Positions 1-7,368 of a stretch of DNA of 64,000 nt are shown here, in pieces. The position numbers and the translations under genes are program-made. The notes under the pieces are model-generated. The model worked only from the letters and a program-made list of their open reading frames with translations. It was not told the origin of the DNA and searched no databases. How positions within the stretch are numbered: position 1 is the stretch's first letter; each line of letters begins with the position of its first letter. The stretch spans positions 3,612,001-3,676,000 of the forward strand of contig JAQISU010000163.1 of NCBI GenBank assembly GCA_029339505.1. The letters run 5' to 3'. Source of the DNA: Unio delphinus (lineage: Eukaryota; Mollusca; Bivalvia; Unionida; Unionidae).

Positions 1-1863
1 CTACCCCATTTGCCTGAGGCTGACGACTACGACCCCGACAACATGCGCACCGAACAACGAGAAGCTTTCTATGCTTGGTACCAGACTCACGCCTCGGACC
101 CCTTTGACTTTCAAGAAGAAATGTTAAAGTACTGTCGATCTGACGTGGACATTTTACGACGCTGTTGTGGAAAATTTCGAGAATTGTTCATGGAATACGG
201 AGGGATCGATCCTTTGAAAGAAGCTTGTACCATCGCCAAAGCATGTTCTTTAGTGTACCGAAAACGCTTTATGCCTGAAAATACTCTAGCGGTCATCAGT
301 CCTCAAACGACAAATTTTGTCAAACGTCAATACTCGGTCAAAGCCCTACGCTGGCTCCATTACTTGTGCGACAAGGAAGACAAATGGATCCAACACGCTC
401 GCAACGGAGGAGGCGAAAAGACCATCGGAACGTATTCGGTAGATGGTTGGGACTTAGAAAACCCTCAGATTGTGTACGAGTTTAACGGATGTTTATTTCA
501 CGGATGTCCCCTATGCTACCCTCAACGAGACACCAAAAATCAGTTTTTACAACGAACCATGGAAGACTTGTACCAGACTACGTGTCAGCGACGTTTGAAG
601 TTAGAACAGCAAGGATACCAGGTGGTGGAAATGTGGGAACACGAGTACGATCAGCGTTTGAAAACCGATCCCGAGTTTAAACGCATCGTAGAAAGTTACA
701 AGTGGGTGGACCCCCTGAACCCTCGGGATAGTTTGTACGGAGGACGAACGAATGCTACCTGTTTACTGTACCAAGCGGACGAGGAGAAGGGAGAAGAAAT
801 CAAATACTTGGACGTGTGTTCGTTGTATCCTTACGTGTGCAAATATTGTCACTTTCCCGTAGGGCATCCAGAATTGATGACAGAACACATTGATTTGGAC
901 CACATTCGACAGTACGAAGGATTGATCAAGTGTAAAGTCTTACCACCCACAGACTTGTACCATCCCGTTTTACCTCACCATTGCCAAGGAAAACTGATGT
1001 TTCCTTTGTGTCGCACATGTGCCGAAACGTGCAACCAAGACCAACCTTGTCATCACACTCAGGAAGAACGTGCCTTGACAGGAACGTGGGTGAGCGTGGA
1101 ATTGTTTAAAGCTCTGGACCTGGGATATCAACTGTTAGAAGTGTACGAAATTTACCACTTTCCCAAAACACAACAATACTGCAAGGGCGACGAGAGACAG
1201 AAAGGTATTTTTGCAGACTACGTGGATGCCTTTTTAAAACTAAAACAAGAAGCTAGTGGCTATCCTTCCTGGTGTCACACTCCCGAAGACCAAAAGATAT
1301 TCAAAGAAAAATATCGGGAGCAGGAAGGTATCACTTTAGACCACATCGAGAAAAACGAAGGAAGGCGGTCGTTTGCCAAAGTGATGCTCAATTGTTTGTG
1401 GGGTAAAATGGCACAACGTCTGTCTTTACCCAAGACGGAGTATTTGTCCGAACCGTCTCGCTACTTCCAGATGATTCACGACCCAACCAAAGTCATCAAA
1501 CACGTGGACGTCATTCGTGAGGACTTGATCTTAGTCAATTACGAAGAAGAACTAGACTTTGTAGAAGCCGACAAATTTGGAAATGTCATCATTGCGGCTT
1601 ACGTGACAGCCCACGCTCGCTTAAAATTGTACGAACTGTTAGAACTGTTAGGAGATCGCGTGTTGTATTTTGACACAGACAGTTGCATCTACATTCACCG
1701 ACCGAACCAGTGTAACCCTGTCATCGAAGGAGACCGTTTAGGAGCCTGGACCGATGAACATCCCGACGACAAGATTCTAAGTTTTGCAAGTGGCGGTCCT
1801 AAAAATTACGGCTACGAATACCGAGACCCCCAAGGAAAAAAATGCACACCGAATGTAAAGTGA
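1..1863 (+). CDS. polB: Protein-primed family B DNA polymerase, partial (5' end outside window)
   Basis: This is the replicative polymerase of the element, expected to copy the linear genome from a terminal-protein primer. The frame is open to the left edge, so the N-terminal part is missing. Numbering from nt 10, visible motifs are exonuclease motif III (YCRSDVDIL, 41-49), the Polinton-typical GGRTNA (243-248), polymerase motif A (DVCSLYP from D268), motif B (K457 to the LWGK segment) and motif C (YFDTDS with D555 and D557). A Cys-rich insert (C..C...C, nt about 1009-1050) lies between A and B. The frame stops at 1861-1863 soon after a GGPKNYGY segment, where Polinton polymerases normally continue. 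The missing C-terminus is in the -1 frame from 1842. The switch is at seven A residues (1836-1842), so this is either a one-base indel or a slippery site. Confidence 0.95.
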   Translation, partial: LPHLPEADDYDPDNMRTEQREAFYAWYQTHASDPFDFQEEMLKYCRSDVDILRRCCGKFRELFMEYGGIDPLKEACTIAKACSLVYRKRFMPENTLAVISPQTTNFVKRQYSVKALRWLHYLCDKEDKWIQHARNGGGEKTIGTYSVDGWDLENPQIVYEFNGCLFHGCPLCYPQRDTKNQFLQRTMEDLYQTTCQRRLKLEQQGYQVVEMWEHEYDQRLKTDPEFKRIVESYKWVDPLNPRDSLYGGRTNATCLLYQADEEKGEEIKYLDVCSLYPYVCKYCHFPVGHPELMTEHIDLDHIRQYEGLIKCKVLPPTDLYHPVLPHHCQGKLMFPLCRTCAETCNQDQPCHHTQEERALTGTWVSVELFKALDLGYQLLEVYEIYHFPKTQQYCKGDERQKGIFADYVDAFLKLKQEASGYPSWCHTPEDQKIFKEKYREQEGITLDHIEKNEGRRSFAKVMLNCLWGKMAQRLSLPKTEYLSEPSRYFQMIHDPTKVIKHVDVIREDLILVNYEEELDFVEADKFGNVIIAAYVTAHARLKLYELLELLGDRVLYFDTDSCIYIHRPNQCNPVIEGDRLGAWTDEHPDDKILSFASGGPKNYGYEYRDPQGKKCTPNVK

Positions 1864-2141
1864 AAGGATTGACTCTTAATTATCGCACCAGTCAAGTGGT
1901 GAACTTTGACGTACTACAAGATGCCTTGCAGTCGGGACAGGATGAAACGTTTCAAGTGACTACCCACGAACCGCACAAGATTGTCCGTTTACCCACACAC
2001 CAAATTGTTAGCCGACCTTTGGAAAAAGTCTATCAAATCGTGTACCAAAAGAGAGTACGACTTCCCAATCACTTCACTTTACCGTACGGTCACGTCAAAA
2101 TTGGGCAGCATATAAAAAGGGACATCGTCCACGATCAATAG
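1842..2141 (+). CDS. polB: C-terminal part of DNA polymerase B in the -1 frame
   Basis: The 99-codon frame begins exactly at the A7 run where the main polymerase frame is lost. It opens with KVKGLTLNY, which matches the segment that usually follows the GGPKNYGY region in Polinton polymerases. The rest (VVNFDVLQDAL..., ending near HIKRDIVHDQ) is the expected thumb or tail. It is not an independent gene: its first ATG overlaps the A run and no separate promoter is seen. Either the genomic copy has lost one A, or ribosomes slip -1 on A_AAA_AAA, which is in the right phase. The termination codon at 2139-2141 lies after the TATA box that serves the next gene. Confidence 0.85.
   Translation: MHTECKVKGLTLNYRTSQVVNFDVLQDALQSGQDETFQVTTHEPHKIVRLPTHQIVSRPLEKVYQIVYQKRVRLPNHFTLPYGHVKIGQHIKRDIVHDQ
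2111..2118 (+). promoter_or_regulatory. TATA box for the BIR gene
   Basis: TATAAAAA sits in the last codons of the polymerase, 66 nt before the ATG of the BIR gene. That spacing allows a start site about 30 nt downstream and a short leader. Many genes of this element show the same arrangement. Confidence 0.6.
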
Positions 2142-2176
2142 TTTATTTATCACTACAACGACCCAGCGAAAAGAAG

Positions 2177-2725
2177 ATGAATCCATTTAAACAGACATCA
2201 TTCAAATTTGGGAATTCTCAAGTGGAGTGCGATGCTAAACCTTGCGATTGTAGTGATGCCAGGCTCTGTGACGTTAGCGATTCAGCAGGATATCGTAGGA
2301 ACTTTGCTATGACTACTACCCCTATATCTACCCTGGAAAGTGATGCTGTGCGTGTCAAACCTGAGGGATGCGAAAGCGGTGCGACACGTTATCGTGGACT
2401 CCTAGGAATTTCACCGTACCTGCATCGAACAGAAGTGAGGAGAGTCGAATATTCGTTCCCGACGAGTTTGCCTGAATACTGCCACTTTAAAAGTCGATTT
2501 CAAACCTTCAAAGATAAATGGCCAAAATATCTGCCTGGACCAACTCCTGAAGAATTAGCCAGAGCTGGATTTTTCTACTTGGGCGAAGGGGATAAAGTCA
2601 AGTGTTTCAGTTGTGGTGTATCCATTTACGAGTGGGAAAAGAAAGATTCCGCTTACCTGGAACATGCTCGATGGTCTCCGAATTGTCAATACCTACCTTT
2701 AGTGGGACCTAGTGATTGGAAGTGA
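2177..2725 (+). CDS. BIR-domain (IAP-like) protein
   Basis: The 182-residue protein carries one BIR zinc-binding domain at about 104-174. The signature is clear: R107 in SRFQTFKDKWP, a central GFFYLGEGDKVKCFSC segment, and zinc ligands C143, C146, H163 and C170 in the order C-x2-C-x16-H-x6-C. There is no RING finger. The first 100 residues are Cys-rich at the start (C19, C23, C25, C31) and otherwise not recognised. BIR proteins of animals and insect viruses bind caspases or pro-apoptotic peptides, so an anti-apoptotic role during replication is a reasonable inference, not shown. BIR is not part of the Polinton core set, so this is probably a captured host gene. A TATA box lies 66 nt upstream and the next gene starts 12 nt after the stop. 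Confidence 0.88.
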   Translation: MNPFKQTSFKFGNSQVECDAKPCDCSDARLCDVSDSAGYRRNFAMTTTPISTLESDAVRVKPEGCESGATRYRGLLGISPYLHRTEVRRVEYSFPTSLPEYCHFKSRFQTFKDKWPKYLPGPTPEELARAGFFYLGEGDKVKCFSCGVSIYEWEKKDSAYLEHARWSPNCQYLPLVGPSDWK

Positions 2726-2737
2726 CACTACTACTCC

Positions 2738-3127
2738 ATGTCGTGTAACACACCTAGACCAGTATATAAACCCTCTTTAAAACATTATATTCAAGGATTA
2801 CCACACGAATTGCAAGAGAAGATCTACAAGGACGTTTGGCAGGGTCTTGCTAAAGAAAAATCGCAATGGGTGACTGTAGAACTTTTGTGTCGTGAAATTC
2901 ACAAGAGGAAAGTGACAAAAATTAACCAACGTGTTAGATTTCTCTGGATCAAGGGTATTTTTTTGCTCTGTTACCAATTTACTACGTTCACCTCTGAAGA
3001 TGCTTTGATCCTTCTTAACCGTTACCCTGAATGGCAGTGGGACGAAATTACACGTTATATTAATCACTTTCGCTTTTTGAGCAAATTTAATTCTATGTTT
3101 AATTCTGGGTTGAATCTACACTTGTAA
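2738..3127 (+). CDS. Hypothetical protein, 129 aa, F-box-like N-terminus
   Basis: I do not recognise this protein. It starts at an ATG 12 nt after the BIR stop codon. Residues about 14-28 (HYIQGLPHELQEKIY) resemble the LPxELxxxI pattern that opens F-box domains, but the rest of an F-box cannot be confirmed by eye. The remainder is helical-looking and rich in Lys, Arg, Trp and aromatic residues. A TATATAAA sequence at 2763 falls inside its first codons and is probably chance or serves something downstream. Its position between polymerase and ATPase suggests an early accessory function. Confidence 0.65.
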   Translation: MSCNTPRPVYKPSLKHYIQGLPHELQEKIYKDVWQGLAKEKSQWVTVELLCREIHKRKVTKINQRVRFLWIKGIFLLCYQFTTFTSEDALILLNRYPEWQWDEITRYINHFRFLSKFNSMFNSGLNLHL

Positions 3128-3144
3128 TCTTTGACCTAAAGAAG

Positions 3145-3152
3145 TATAAAAG
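3145..3152 (+). promoter_or_regulatory. TATA box in the small-gene block
   Basis: TATAAAAG lies only 17 nt before the ATG at 3162. A normal start site 25-30 nt downstream would fall after that ATG. The box may therefore serve the genes at 3387 and 3613, while the 3162 frame depends on an upstream promoter. Confidence 0.45.
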
Positions 3153-3161
3153 AGAACGACC

Positions 3162-3380
3162 ATGCCACAACCTTTATCATTGGTGATCCAACAGATTCCG
3201 TGGAAGGATATCAATGAGAAGATTCACACGGTGAAAGATTACGAACACTTATTACAAGAACTATACCCTATGAATTGGGGTCGACGTGTCGTGTGTGTTT
3301 TAGTGACTTGCTTTCTGGGATTTCGTTTACCTGCCGATTCCTTGTGGACACTTTACGAACACTACCTATCAAAAAAATAA
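3162..3380 (+). CDS. Hypothetical protein, 72 aa
   Basis: A short frame with a good ATG, followed after 6 nt by the next ORF. The product is not recognised. It has a Leu/Ile-rich N-terminal half and a hydrophobic stretch near the middle (VVCVLVTCFLGF, about 43-54) that could be buried or dip into a membrane. An internal in-frame ATG at 3270 would give a 36-residue form, and this may be what the TATA box at 3145 produces. Its tight packing with neighbours on both sides is the main support for it being real. Confidence 0.5.
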   Translation: MPQPLSLVIQQIPWKDINEKIHTVKDYEHLLQELYPMNWGRRVVCVLVTCFLGFRLPADSLWTLYEHYLSKK

Positions 3381-3386
3381 GACAGT

Positions 3387-3635
3387 ATGGTGGTTCCTTT
3401 AAATGTCCACGAGAGACTTATTCTGTTCAAAGCCTTACGCTTTCATCTGGATACGTCTCGACCTTTCCAAGAAAAAAAGATTCGTCAACTTTTACGTACG
3501 GAAGCAGTGTACGAAGATGTGTGTGTAGCTTGTGATTTACACCCTCATTGGACAGATGTACGTGACTGGAAAAGTTGGGATTTTGAGGCTTGGACAAACG
3601 AAGTATCCCATTATGCCCAAGCGTTGTGTTCCTAA
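3387..3635 (+). CDS. Hypothetical protein, 82 aa
   Basis: Starts 6 nt after the previous stop codon and overlaps the next frame by 23 nt, the close packing expected in a viral operon-like block. The sequence begins MVVPLNVHERLILFKAL and has an acidic, Trp-rich second half (W-x-D-V-R-D-W-x-S-W-D-F). A similar start (NVHERL, Phe/Leu-rich helix) could indicate a small helical domain, but I know no family for it. No membrane segment or metal motif is visible. Confidence 0.55.
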   Translation: MVVPLNVHERLILFKALRFHLDTSRPFQEKKIRQLLRTEAVYEDVCVACDLHPHWTDVRDWKSWDFEAWTNEVSHYAQALCS

Positions 3636-3975
3636 AATGCATCGTCGTGTGAAAAAAGTCACTTTTAATCCTGTGTTAGTAACAGTACCAGAAGAAGAAA
3701 AAGAAAAAGAATCTATGGCCCAAGACAACCCTTCTGTTCAAGACATAACTGTCATGGACATTCCCCCACAAAGACCCTTTCGAGAAGACACCTATGTGAC
3801 TGTACCCCCTGTAGAGGAGACTATAAGAACATTACATACTACCTCTAGGACACCTTCGTTACCCAAACCACGTTGTACAGTGACTTGTTTATATTCCACT
3901 TTGATCGTTTGCCTAGGTATTTTATTCCTGTATTTATCCATTTGGCTTTTATGTTTTCGTGTTGTTCAAATTTAA
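3613..3975 (+). CDS. Hypothetical tail-anchored membrane protein, 120 aa
   Basis: The frame is open from 3532, but the first good ATG is at 3613, inside the end of the preceding gene. The predicted product has a basic N-terminus (MPKRCVPKMHRRVKK), a Glu/Lys-rich and then Pro/Thr-rich middle, and one strong hydrophobic helix near the C-terminus (about residues 93-115, CLYSTLIVCLGILFLYLSIW...). This predicts a tail-anchored or type II membrane protein with most of the chain in the cytosol. The role is unknown. It is the last gene before a polyadenylation signal. Confidence 0.6.
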   Translation: MPKRCVPKMHRRVKKVTFNPVLVTVPEEEKEKESMAQDNPSVQDITVMDIPPQRPFREDTYVTVPPVEETIRTLHTTSRTPSLPKPRCTVTCLYSTLIVCLGILFLYLSIWLLCFRVVQI

Positions 3976-3986
3976 ACATACATTCA

Positions 3987-3992
3987 AATAAA
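3987..3992 (+). terminator. Polyadenylation signal AATAAA
   Basis: AATAAA lies 11 nt after the last stop codon of the upstream gene block and 17 nt before the TATA box of the ATPase gene. It therefore sits where one transcription unit should end and the next begin. Confidence 0.55.
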
Positions 3993-4008
3993 CGTGTCTT
4001 GAAAAAAG

Positions 4009-4016
4009 TATAAAAA
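4009..4016 (+). promoter_or_regulatory. TATA box for the packaging ATPase gene
   Basis: TATAAAAA, 59 nt before the ATG at 4068, directly downstream of the polyadenylation signal of the previous block. Confidence 0.6.
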
Positions 4017-4067
4017 CCTCTTGTCTTGTCTGTTTTTGTGTCAATACTGTCATACCACTACACGACT

Positions 4068-4799
4068 ATGGCTCACTCTACTCTTTCTACTACTCCTTCC
4101 TCCTTCACATTCAAAGTCATTGACGAACACTTAGATCAGGCTAGTTGGAAAGCCTTGTATCTTCGTCATCCTTTTAACATGTTAATTGCTGGACCGAGCG
4201 GTTCAGGCAAAACCGAATTTGTCAAACGTTTGATCGAACATAAACATCATTTGATCGATCGTCCACCTCAACGCATCGTGTGGTGTTACAAAGAGTGGCA
4301 ATCGGCATACAGCCTCTTGCAAGAAAGTCAAGGTGATTCCATTGTGTTTGTAGCAGGCATTCCTAAAGAAGACGAGGGGATCGTGTCTGACCCTAGTCAA
4401 ACTCATTGGGTTATTTTTGACGACATGTTAGGAGAAGACGAAGAAGAAATTAAACTGTGGTTTACACGTAAAGGGCATCATCGTAATGCCAGTGTCATTT
4501 ACATTACACAAAATTTATTTCAACAAAGTAAAGCCCATCGTACCATTAGTCTCAATGCTCATTACGTGGTCTTGTTTAAAAGTCCTCGAGATAAATCACA
4601 AGTGCAAGTTTTAGCCAAACAGTTAGGAACACCTTGGCTAACTCATGCGTACGATGATGCCACTCAAACGCCACACGCCTATTTACTCGTGGATTTAAAA
4701 CCCACCACCCCTGATTATTTGCGATTTCGTACCGATTTGTTTCACGACTGGTGTCAAGACGGAGGACCTGTCGTGTACACGTCCTCCTCGTTGACATAA
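4068..4799 (+). CDS. FtsK/HerA-type (A32-like) DNA-packaging ATPase
   Basis: The motor expected to pump the linear genome into capsids. The first ATG gives 243 residues, about the usual size for Polinton ATPases. An open frame continues upstream to 4026 but without an ATG, and the TATA box supports the 4068 start. Walker A is GPSGSGKT (42-49), preceded by the hydrophobic strand FNMLIA. Walker B is HWVIFDDM (113-120) with D118 and D119. A QN-containing strand, VIYITQNLF (143-151), corresponds to the conserved sensor-like motif of this family. C-terminal residues are Pro/Ser/Thr-rich and probably flexible. The gene opens the morphogenesis block. Confidence 0.93.
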   Translation: MAHSTLSTTPSSFTFKVIDEHLDQASWKALYLRHPFNMLIAGPSGSGKTEFVKRLIEHKHHLIDRPPQRIVWCYKEWQSAYSLLQESQGDSIVFVAGIPKEDEGIVSDPSQTHWVIFDDMLGEDEEEIKLWFTRKGHHRNASVIYITQNLFQQSKAHRTISLNAHYVVLFKSPRDKSQVQVLAKQLGTPWLTHAYDDATQTPHAYLLVDLKPTTPDYLRFRTDLFHDWCQDGGPVVYTSSSLT

Positions 4800-4822
4800 C
4801 ACTATGAAGCACTAAAAAAATC

Positions 4823-4830
4823 TATAAAAA
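4823..4830 (+). promoter_or_regulatory. TATA box for the gene at 4869
   Basis: TATAAAAA located 46 nt before the ATG at 4869 and 23 nt after the ATPase stop codon. Confidence 0.6.
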
Positions 4831-4868
4831 CCTTGGGTTACTTTGACCTGGTCTCATACATCGTCAAC

Positions 4869-5768
4869 ATGACGTCCCTTCAGTCTCATCTTCCGATCAA
4901 ATTGATTCGTGCCTTGTACGGCATCAGTCGCGAAAAAAATCCACAAAGACGTGCTCACGTCTTAGAAGCCAGTCTCAAAGAAGTCTTACGATGGTTTACG
5001 GTGACAGCACGTCAAATACTGCAAGGCATCATTCACATTCCACATCAAACCAAACGCTTTTTTGACAGAAACAAAGTAGCCTTGACGCAACTGGCCAATC
5101 CTCGCATTGACACTCACACCAAAAAGCAAATCATATTGAAACCTGGAGGCAGTGGTTCTCTAGGAGGTGTCATCATTCGTTCCCTTTTAAAATGGGATCC
5201 CAATACTCCCAAAGTTCACCCCAAGAAGAAAACAAAAAAAGCCAAACAAGCCCCTAAGAAAAAGAACAAGGGTACCAAGACCAAAGCACAGAAAAAGAAA
5301 AGTCCACAGAAAAAAGCGGTCACCCGCAAAAGAGGCACTTCGGCCAGGACACAACCTTACCTTCGTCAACCACGACCTGTAAGAAAAGATCTACAAGGAC
5401 GTTTGGCAGGGACTACGTTGCCAGTAGCCTCAGGGTCTGCCACTTCTCCGTTGCGGGTGATGCCAGCCAAACCCAATTTGACACCCGTTTTTCCTAATTT
5501 GATGAAACATTGGAAATCTGCGTCTCCCAAAACGTCTCCTCCACCGGAGACACCCTCGTCCACCTTAGCGTCAGTAGCAGCTGCTCATAAAGTACCTGCC
5601 CCCAAAGTCAAAGTCCAAGAAAGATCTGGCATGTTAAAGAGTTTACTAGATTTGTCCAAACAAGAACTGTCCCGATTGAGTCCATTGCGAACTCCTTCAC
5701 GACGTGTGTTACCTGCCATGAAGTTGATACGACGCAAAGATAATCAGTGGCGACGCATTCCAGTATAA
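4869..5768 (+). CDS. Basic virion core-type protein, 299 aa
   Basis: A strongly basic protein. Residues about 1-105 look helical and end in a segment with the pattern TKKQIILKPGG followed by a Gly-rich hydrophobic stretch. This resembles the KKK-x-LVQRGG-hydrophobic segment in the gene at 6203. The middle (about 117-165) is almost entirely Lys, Ala and Pro, like histone tails or adenovirus core proteins. The C-terminal half is Ser/Pro-rich with several helices and ends RRKDNQWRRIPV. DNA condensation in the particle is the likely role by composition and context, but I see no sequence family that proves it. The start at 4869 is the first ATG after the TATA box. Confidence 0.75.
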   Translation: MTSLQSHLPIKLIRALYGISREKNPQRRAHVLEASLKEVLRWFTVTARQILQGIIHIPHQTKRFFDRNKVALTQLANPRIDTHTKKQIILKPGGSGSLGGVIIRSLLKWDPNTPKVHPKKKTKKAKQAPKKKNKGTKTKAQKKKSPQKKAVTRKRGTSARTQPYLRQPRPVRKDLQGRLAGTTLPVASGSATSPLRVMPAKPNLTPVFPNLMKHWKSASPKTSPPPETPSSTLASVAAAHKVPAPKVKVQERSGMLKSLLDLSKQELSRLSPLRTPSRRVLPAMKLIRRKDNQWRRIPV

Positions 5769-5770
5769 AA
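5764..5770 (+). promoter_or_regulatory. TATA box for the gene at 5835
   Basis: TATAAAA overlaps the stop codon of the preceding gene and lies 71 nt before the ATG at 5835. Confidence 0.55.
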
Positions 5771-5834
5771 ATATGACTTGAAAACCACGACGTCAATCAG
5801 TATTTTTTTCTGTACCACTGATGAACACTCAAGG

Positions 5835-6131
5835 ATGCCTCCTCAAAAACGTGCACACCATTACCCTCGACGTTCTACCGTCCAAAAAGGAAAAGGAAAA
5901 AGACAATCTCGTCATCCTACCAAACGCTCAAAAACCAAACAACGACGTCCTCCCGTAAAAAGACACAGTCATCCAAAGAAAAAGAGAAGTCATCAAAGGG
6001 GAGGCATATTTATTGGTCTTATTAAAGGTATGCAGAAACTAGACAAAGCAGCTAATAACCGAACTGGTATCTTTAGCCCTGCTTTTGAGGATTTAGCGAA
6101 GCATGCCGCTACTTTTTGGAGAAGCCAATAG
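5835..6131 (+). CDS. Small basic core-type protein with RGG-hydrophobic segment, 98 aa
   Basis: Residues 1-55 are mostly Arg, Lys, His, Gln and Pro, which suggests nucleic-acid binding. They are followed by SHQRGGIFIGLIKGMQ, a basic-Gly-Gly-hydrophobic junction that recurs in the next gene (VQRGGFLPIL). Small proteins with this layout are common in Polintons and recall adenovirus pX/mu precursors. Gly-Gly is also the kind of site cut by Ulp1/adenain-like proteases, so processing by the protease at 12194 is possible. An ATG at 5821 in another frame opens a different short reading frame and was not chosen. Confidence 0.72.
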   Translation: MPPQKRAHHYPRRSTVQKGKGKRQSRHPTKRSKTKQRRPPVKRHSHPKKKRSHQRGGIFIGLIKGMQKLDKAANNRTGIFSPAFEDLAKHAATFWRSQ

Positions 6132-6140
6132 AAAAAAGAA

Positions 6141-6148
6141 GATAAAAG
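6141..6148 (+). promoter_or_regulatory. TATA-like box (GATAAAAG) for the gene at 6203
   Basis: A one-base variant of the recurrent box, 62 nt upstream of the ATG. It starts 10 nt after the stop of the previous gene. Confidence 0.45.
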
Positions 6149-6202
6149 AGGGTGTGTACCAATTCTTTGACATCAGTGTATTTCTGGAACGAACAAGCAA
6201 AG

Positions 6203-6622
6203 ATGTCACCTCGCAAAAAACATTCTTATTCACCCCACAAAGGAAAGAAAAGGAAAGGACTACCTCCTCGTTTAGCCAAACACGGAGACGTGTTGTCCGT
6301 CCTGTCCAAAGCCTCTCCGCCCATGCGAAAACAAATCATTAAAACAGCCTCCAAAGATGTCATCGATACCGTGTGTGAATGTTGTTTGAATGTTTTGAAA
6401 GGCACGATACCTTTGTCTCCACACCAGAAAAAATGCTTCGCCAAACATCGACACGTTCTTCGTCAAATGGTCCAAAAGAAAATATCCGTCCGTCAAAAGA
6501 AAAAGATGTTGGTGCAACGCGGAGGATTTTTACCCATTCTTGCTCCTATGTTGACAAGCTTAATACCAGGTTTGATACAAGGGATGACCCAAGGGTTAAC
6601 TCAAGGGATGGGTAGAAGATAA
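6203..6622 (+). CDS. pX-like core/membrane protein, 139 aa
   Basis: The N-terminal 30 residues are basic (MSPRKKHSYSPHKGKKRK). The middle has two Cys residues (CECC) and a helix. Near the C-terminus comes a run of Lys, then LVQRGGFLPILAPMLTSLIP and a repeat of GLxQGM. This basic-QRGG-hydrophobic ending is a hallmark of a conserved small protein in Polintons and adintoviruses and recalls the precursor of adenovirus protein X. The hydrophobic tail may act on membranes during entry or exit. Function is inferred from this resemblance. The start at 6203 is the first ATG in the frame. Confidence 0.78.
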   Translation: MSPRKKHSYSPHKGKKRKGLPPRLAKHGDVLSVLSKASPPMRKQIIKTASKDVIDTVCECCLNVLKGTIPLSPHQKKCFAKHRHVLRQMVQKKISVRQKKKMLVQRGGFLPILAPMLTSLIPGLIQGMTQGLTQGMGRR

Positions 6623-6625
6623 AAG
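6618..6625 (+). promoter_or_regulatory. TATA-like box (GATAAAAG) for the gene at 6671
   Basis: Overlaps the TAA of the previous gene and lies 53 nt before the ATG at 6671. Confidence 0.45.
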
Positions 6626-6670
6626 GGCCCTATGGAGCACCACAATCTCAGACATAACCTTTGAAAGCCC

Positions 6671-7360
6671 ATGGAAGGACGAAAACTAACTTTGGTTCCT
6701 TACAAACGATGGATGGAATACCATCATTGGCAAGAACAACGATCCCCCCATTTACCACCCAATCCCAATTTGGCTGAGATGTCGCAATTACAACACGAAT
6801 TGCAATCCTTGATCCATCGCCACGATTTATCCGAAACCGAAAAATCACAAAAGTACGGTCAACTCTTGAAACGGCTACAACTCTTTCATCAGAAAGCTGT
6901 GGAACAAACAGCTCAACCCACTTTGTCCGATTTTAAGGCTCTAATGAATAACCCGTCACCCTCACCCTCACCCTCTACAGCAGTTAAAACAGACGTTACC
7001 CCACCATTACCCAAGGAAGAAGAACCCTATGATCTCTTTCAAACACCTACTGCTACTCCCATTCCGAGTAAGATTGCTGCTTCCTTGTTGACCCCTTTCC
7101 CCACTCCCCCACGAGAAGAACTCAAAACTTGGGTTAAAAAGATGATGGCTACTCCTTCTTCGACAGATGTGAAAAAGAAAGAAAGGAAACCAGAAGTGAG
7201 AAAAGAAAAGAAGGCCAAAGAAGCTATCCCATTACCTCCGCCACCACCATTACCCTCGACGTCAACTCCTGTGGCACATCGGACACGTAAAACCGTTTCC
7301 AAACAACCCGCATTTCGTCCCACCCAAAGCAATATCCTCGAAGAGTGGGTCCCTTATTAA
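6671..7360 (+). CDS. Conserved Polinton Pro/Lys-rich protein, 229 aa
   Basis: The first 80 residues form a helical domain beginning KLTLVPYKRWMEYHHW and containing an EMSQLQHELQSLI helix followed by TEKSQKYGQLLKRLQLF. A short protein starting with a K-x-x-LVPY-like motif and these two helices is familiar from other Polintons and adintoviruses, but has no assigned function that I can name. The rest is low-complexity: SPSPSPS repeats, Pro-rich stretches, a Lys/Glu-rich segment, then PLPPPPPLP and a C-terminal ILEEWVPY. The terminal acidic and aromatic tail may be a docking peptide. The stop codon lies 8 nt before the integrase ATG. Confidence 0.75.
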   Translation: MEGRKLTLVPYKRWMEYHHWQEQRSPHLPPNPNLAEMSQLQHELQSLIHRHDLSETEKSQKYGQLLKRLQLFHQKAVEQTAQPTLSDFKALMNNPSPSPSPSTAVKTDVTPPLPKEEEPYDLFQTPTATPIPSKIAASLLTPFPTPPREELKTWVKKMMATPSSTDVKKKERKPEVRKEKKAKEAIPLPPPPPLPSTSTPVAHRTRKTVSKQPAFRPTQSNILEEWVPY

Positions 7361-7368
7361 CGAAAACC

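Noticed and set aside
2798..3067. Minus-strand ORFs inside the Polinton (also at 4203, 5187, 7039, 9256 and 15288)
   Set aside because: They are shadows of plus-strand genes with no domain, promoter or independent support.
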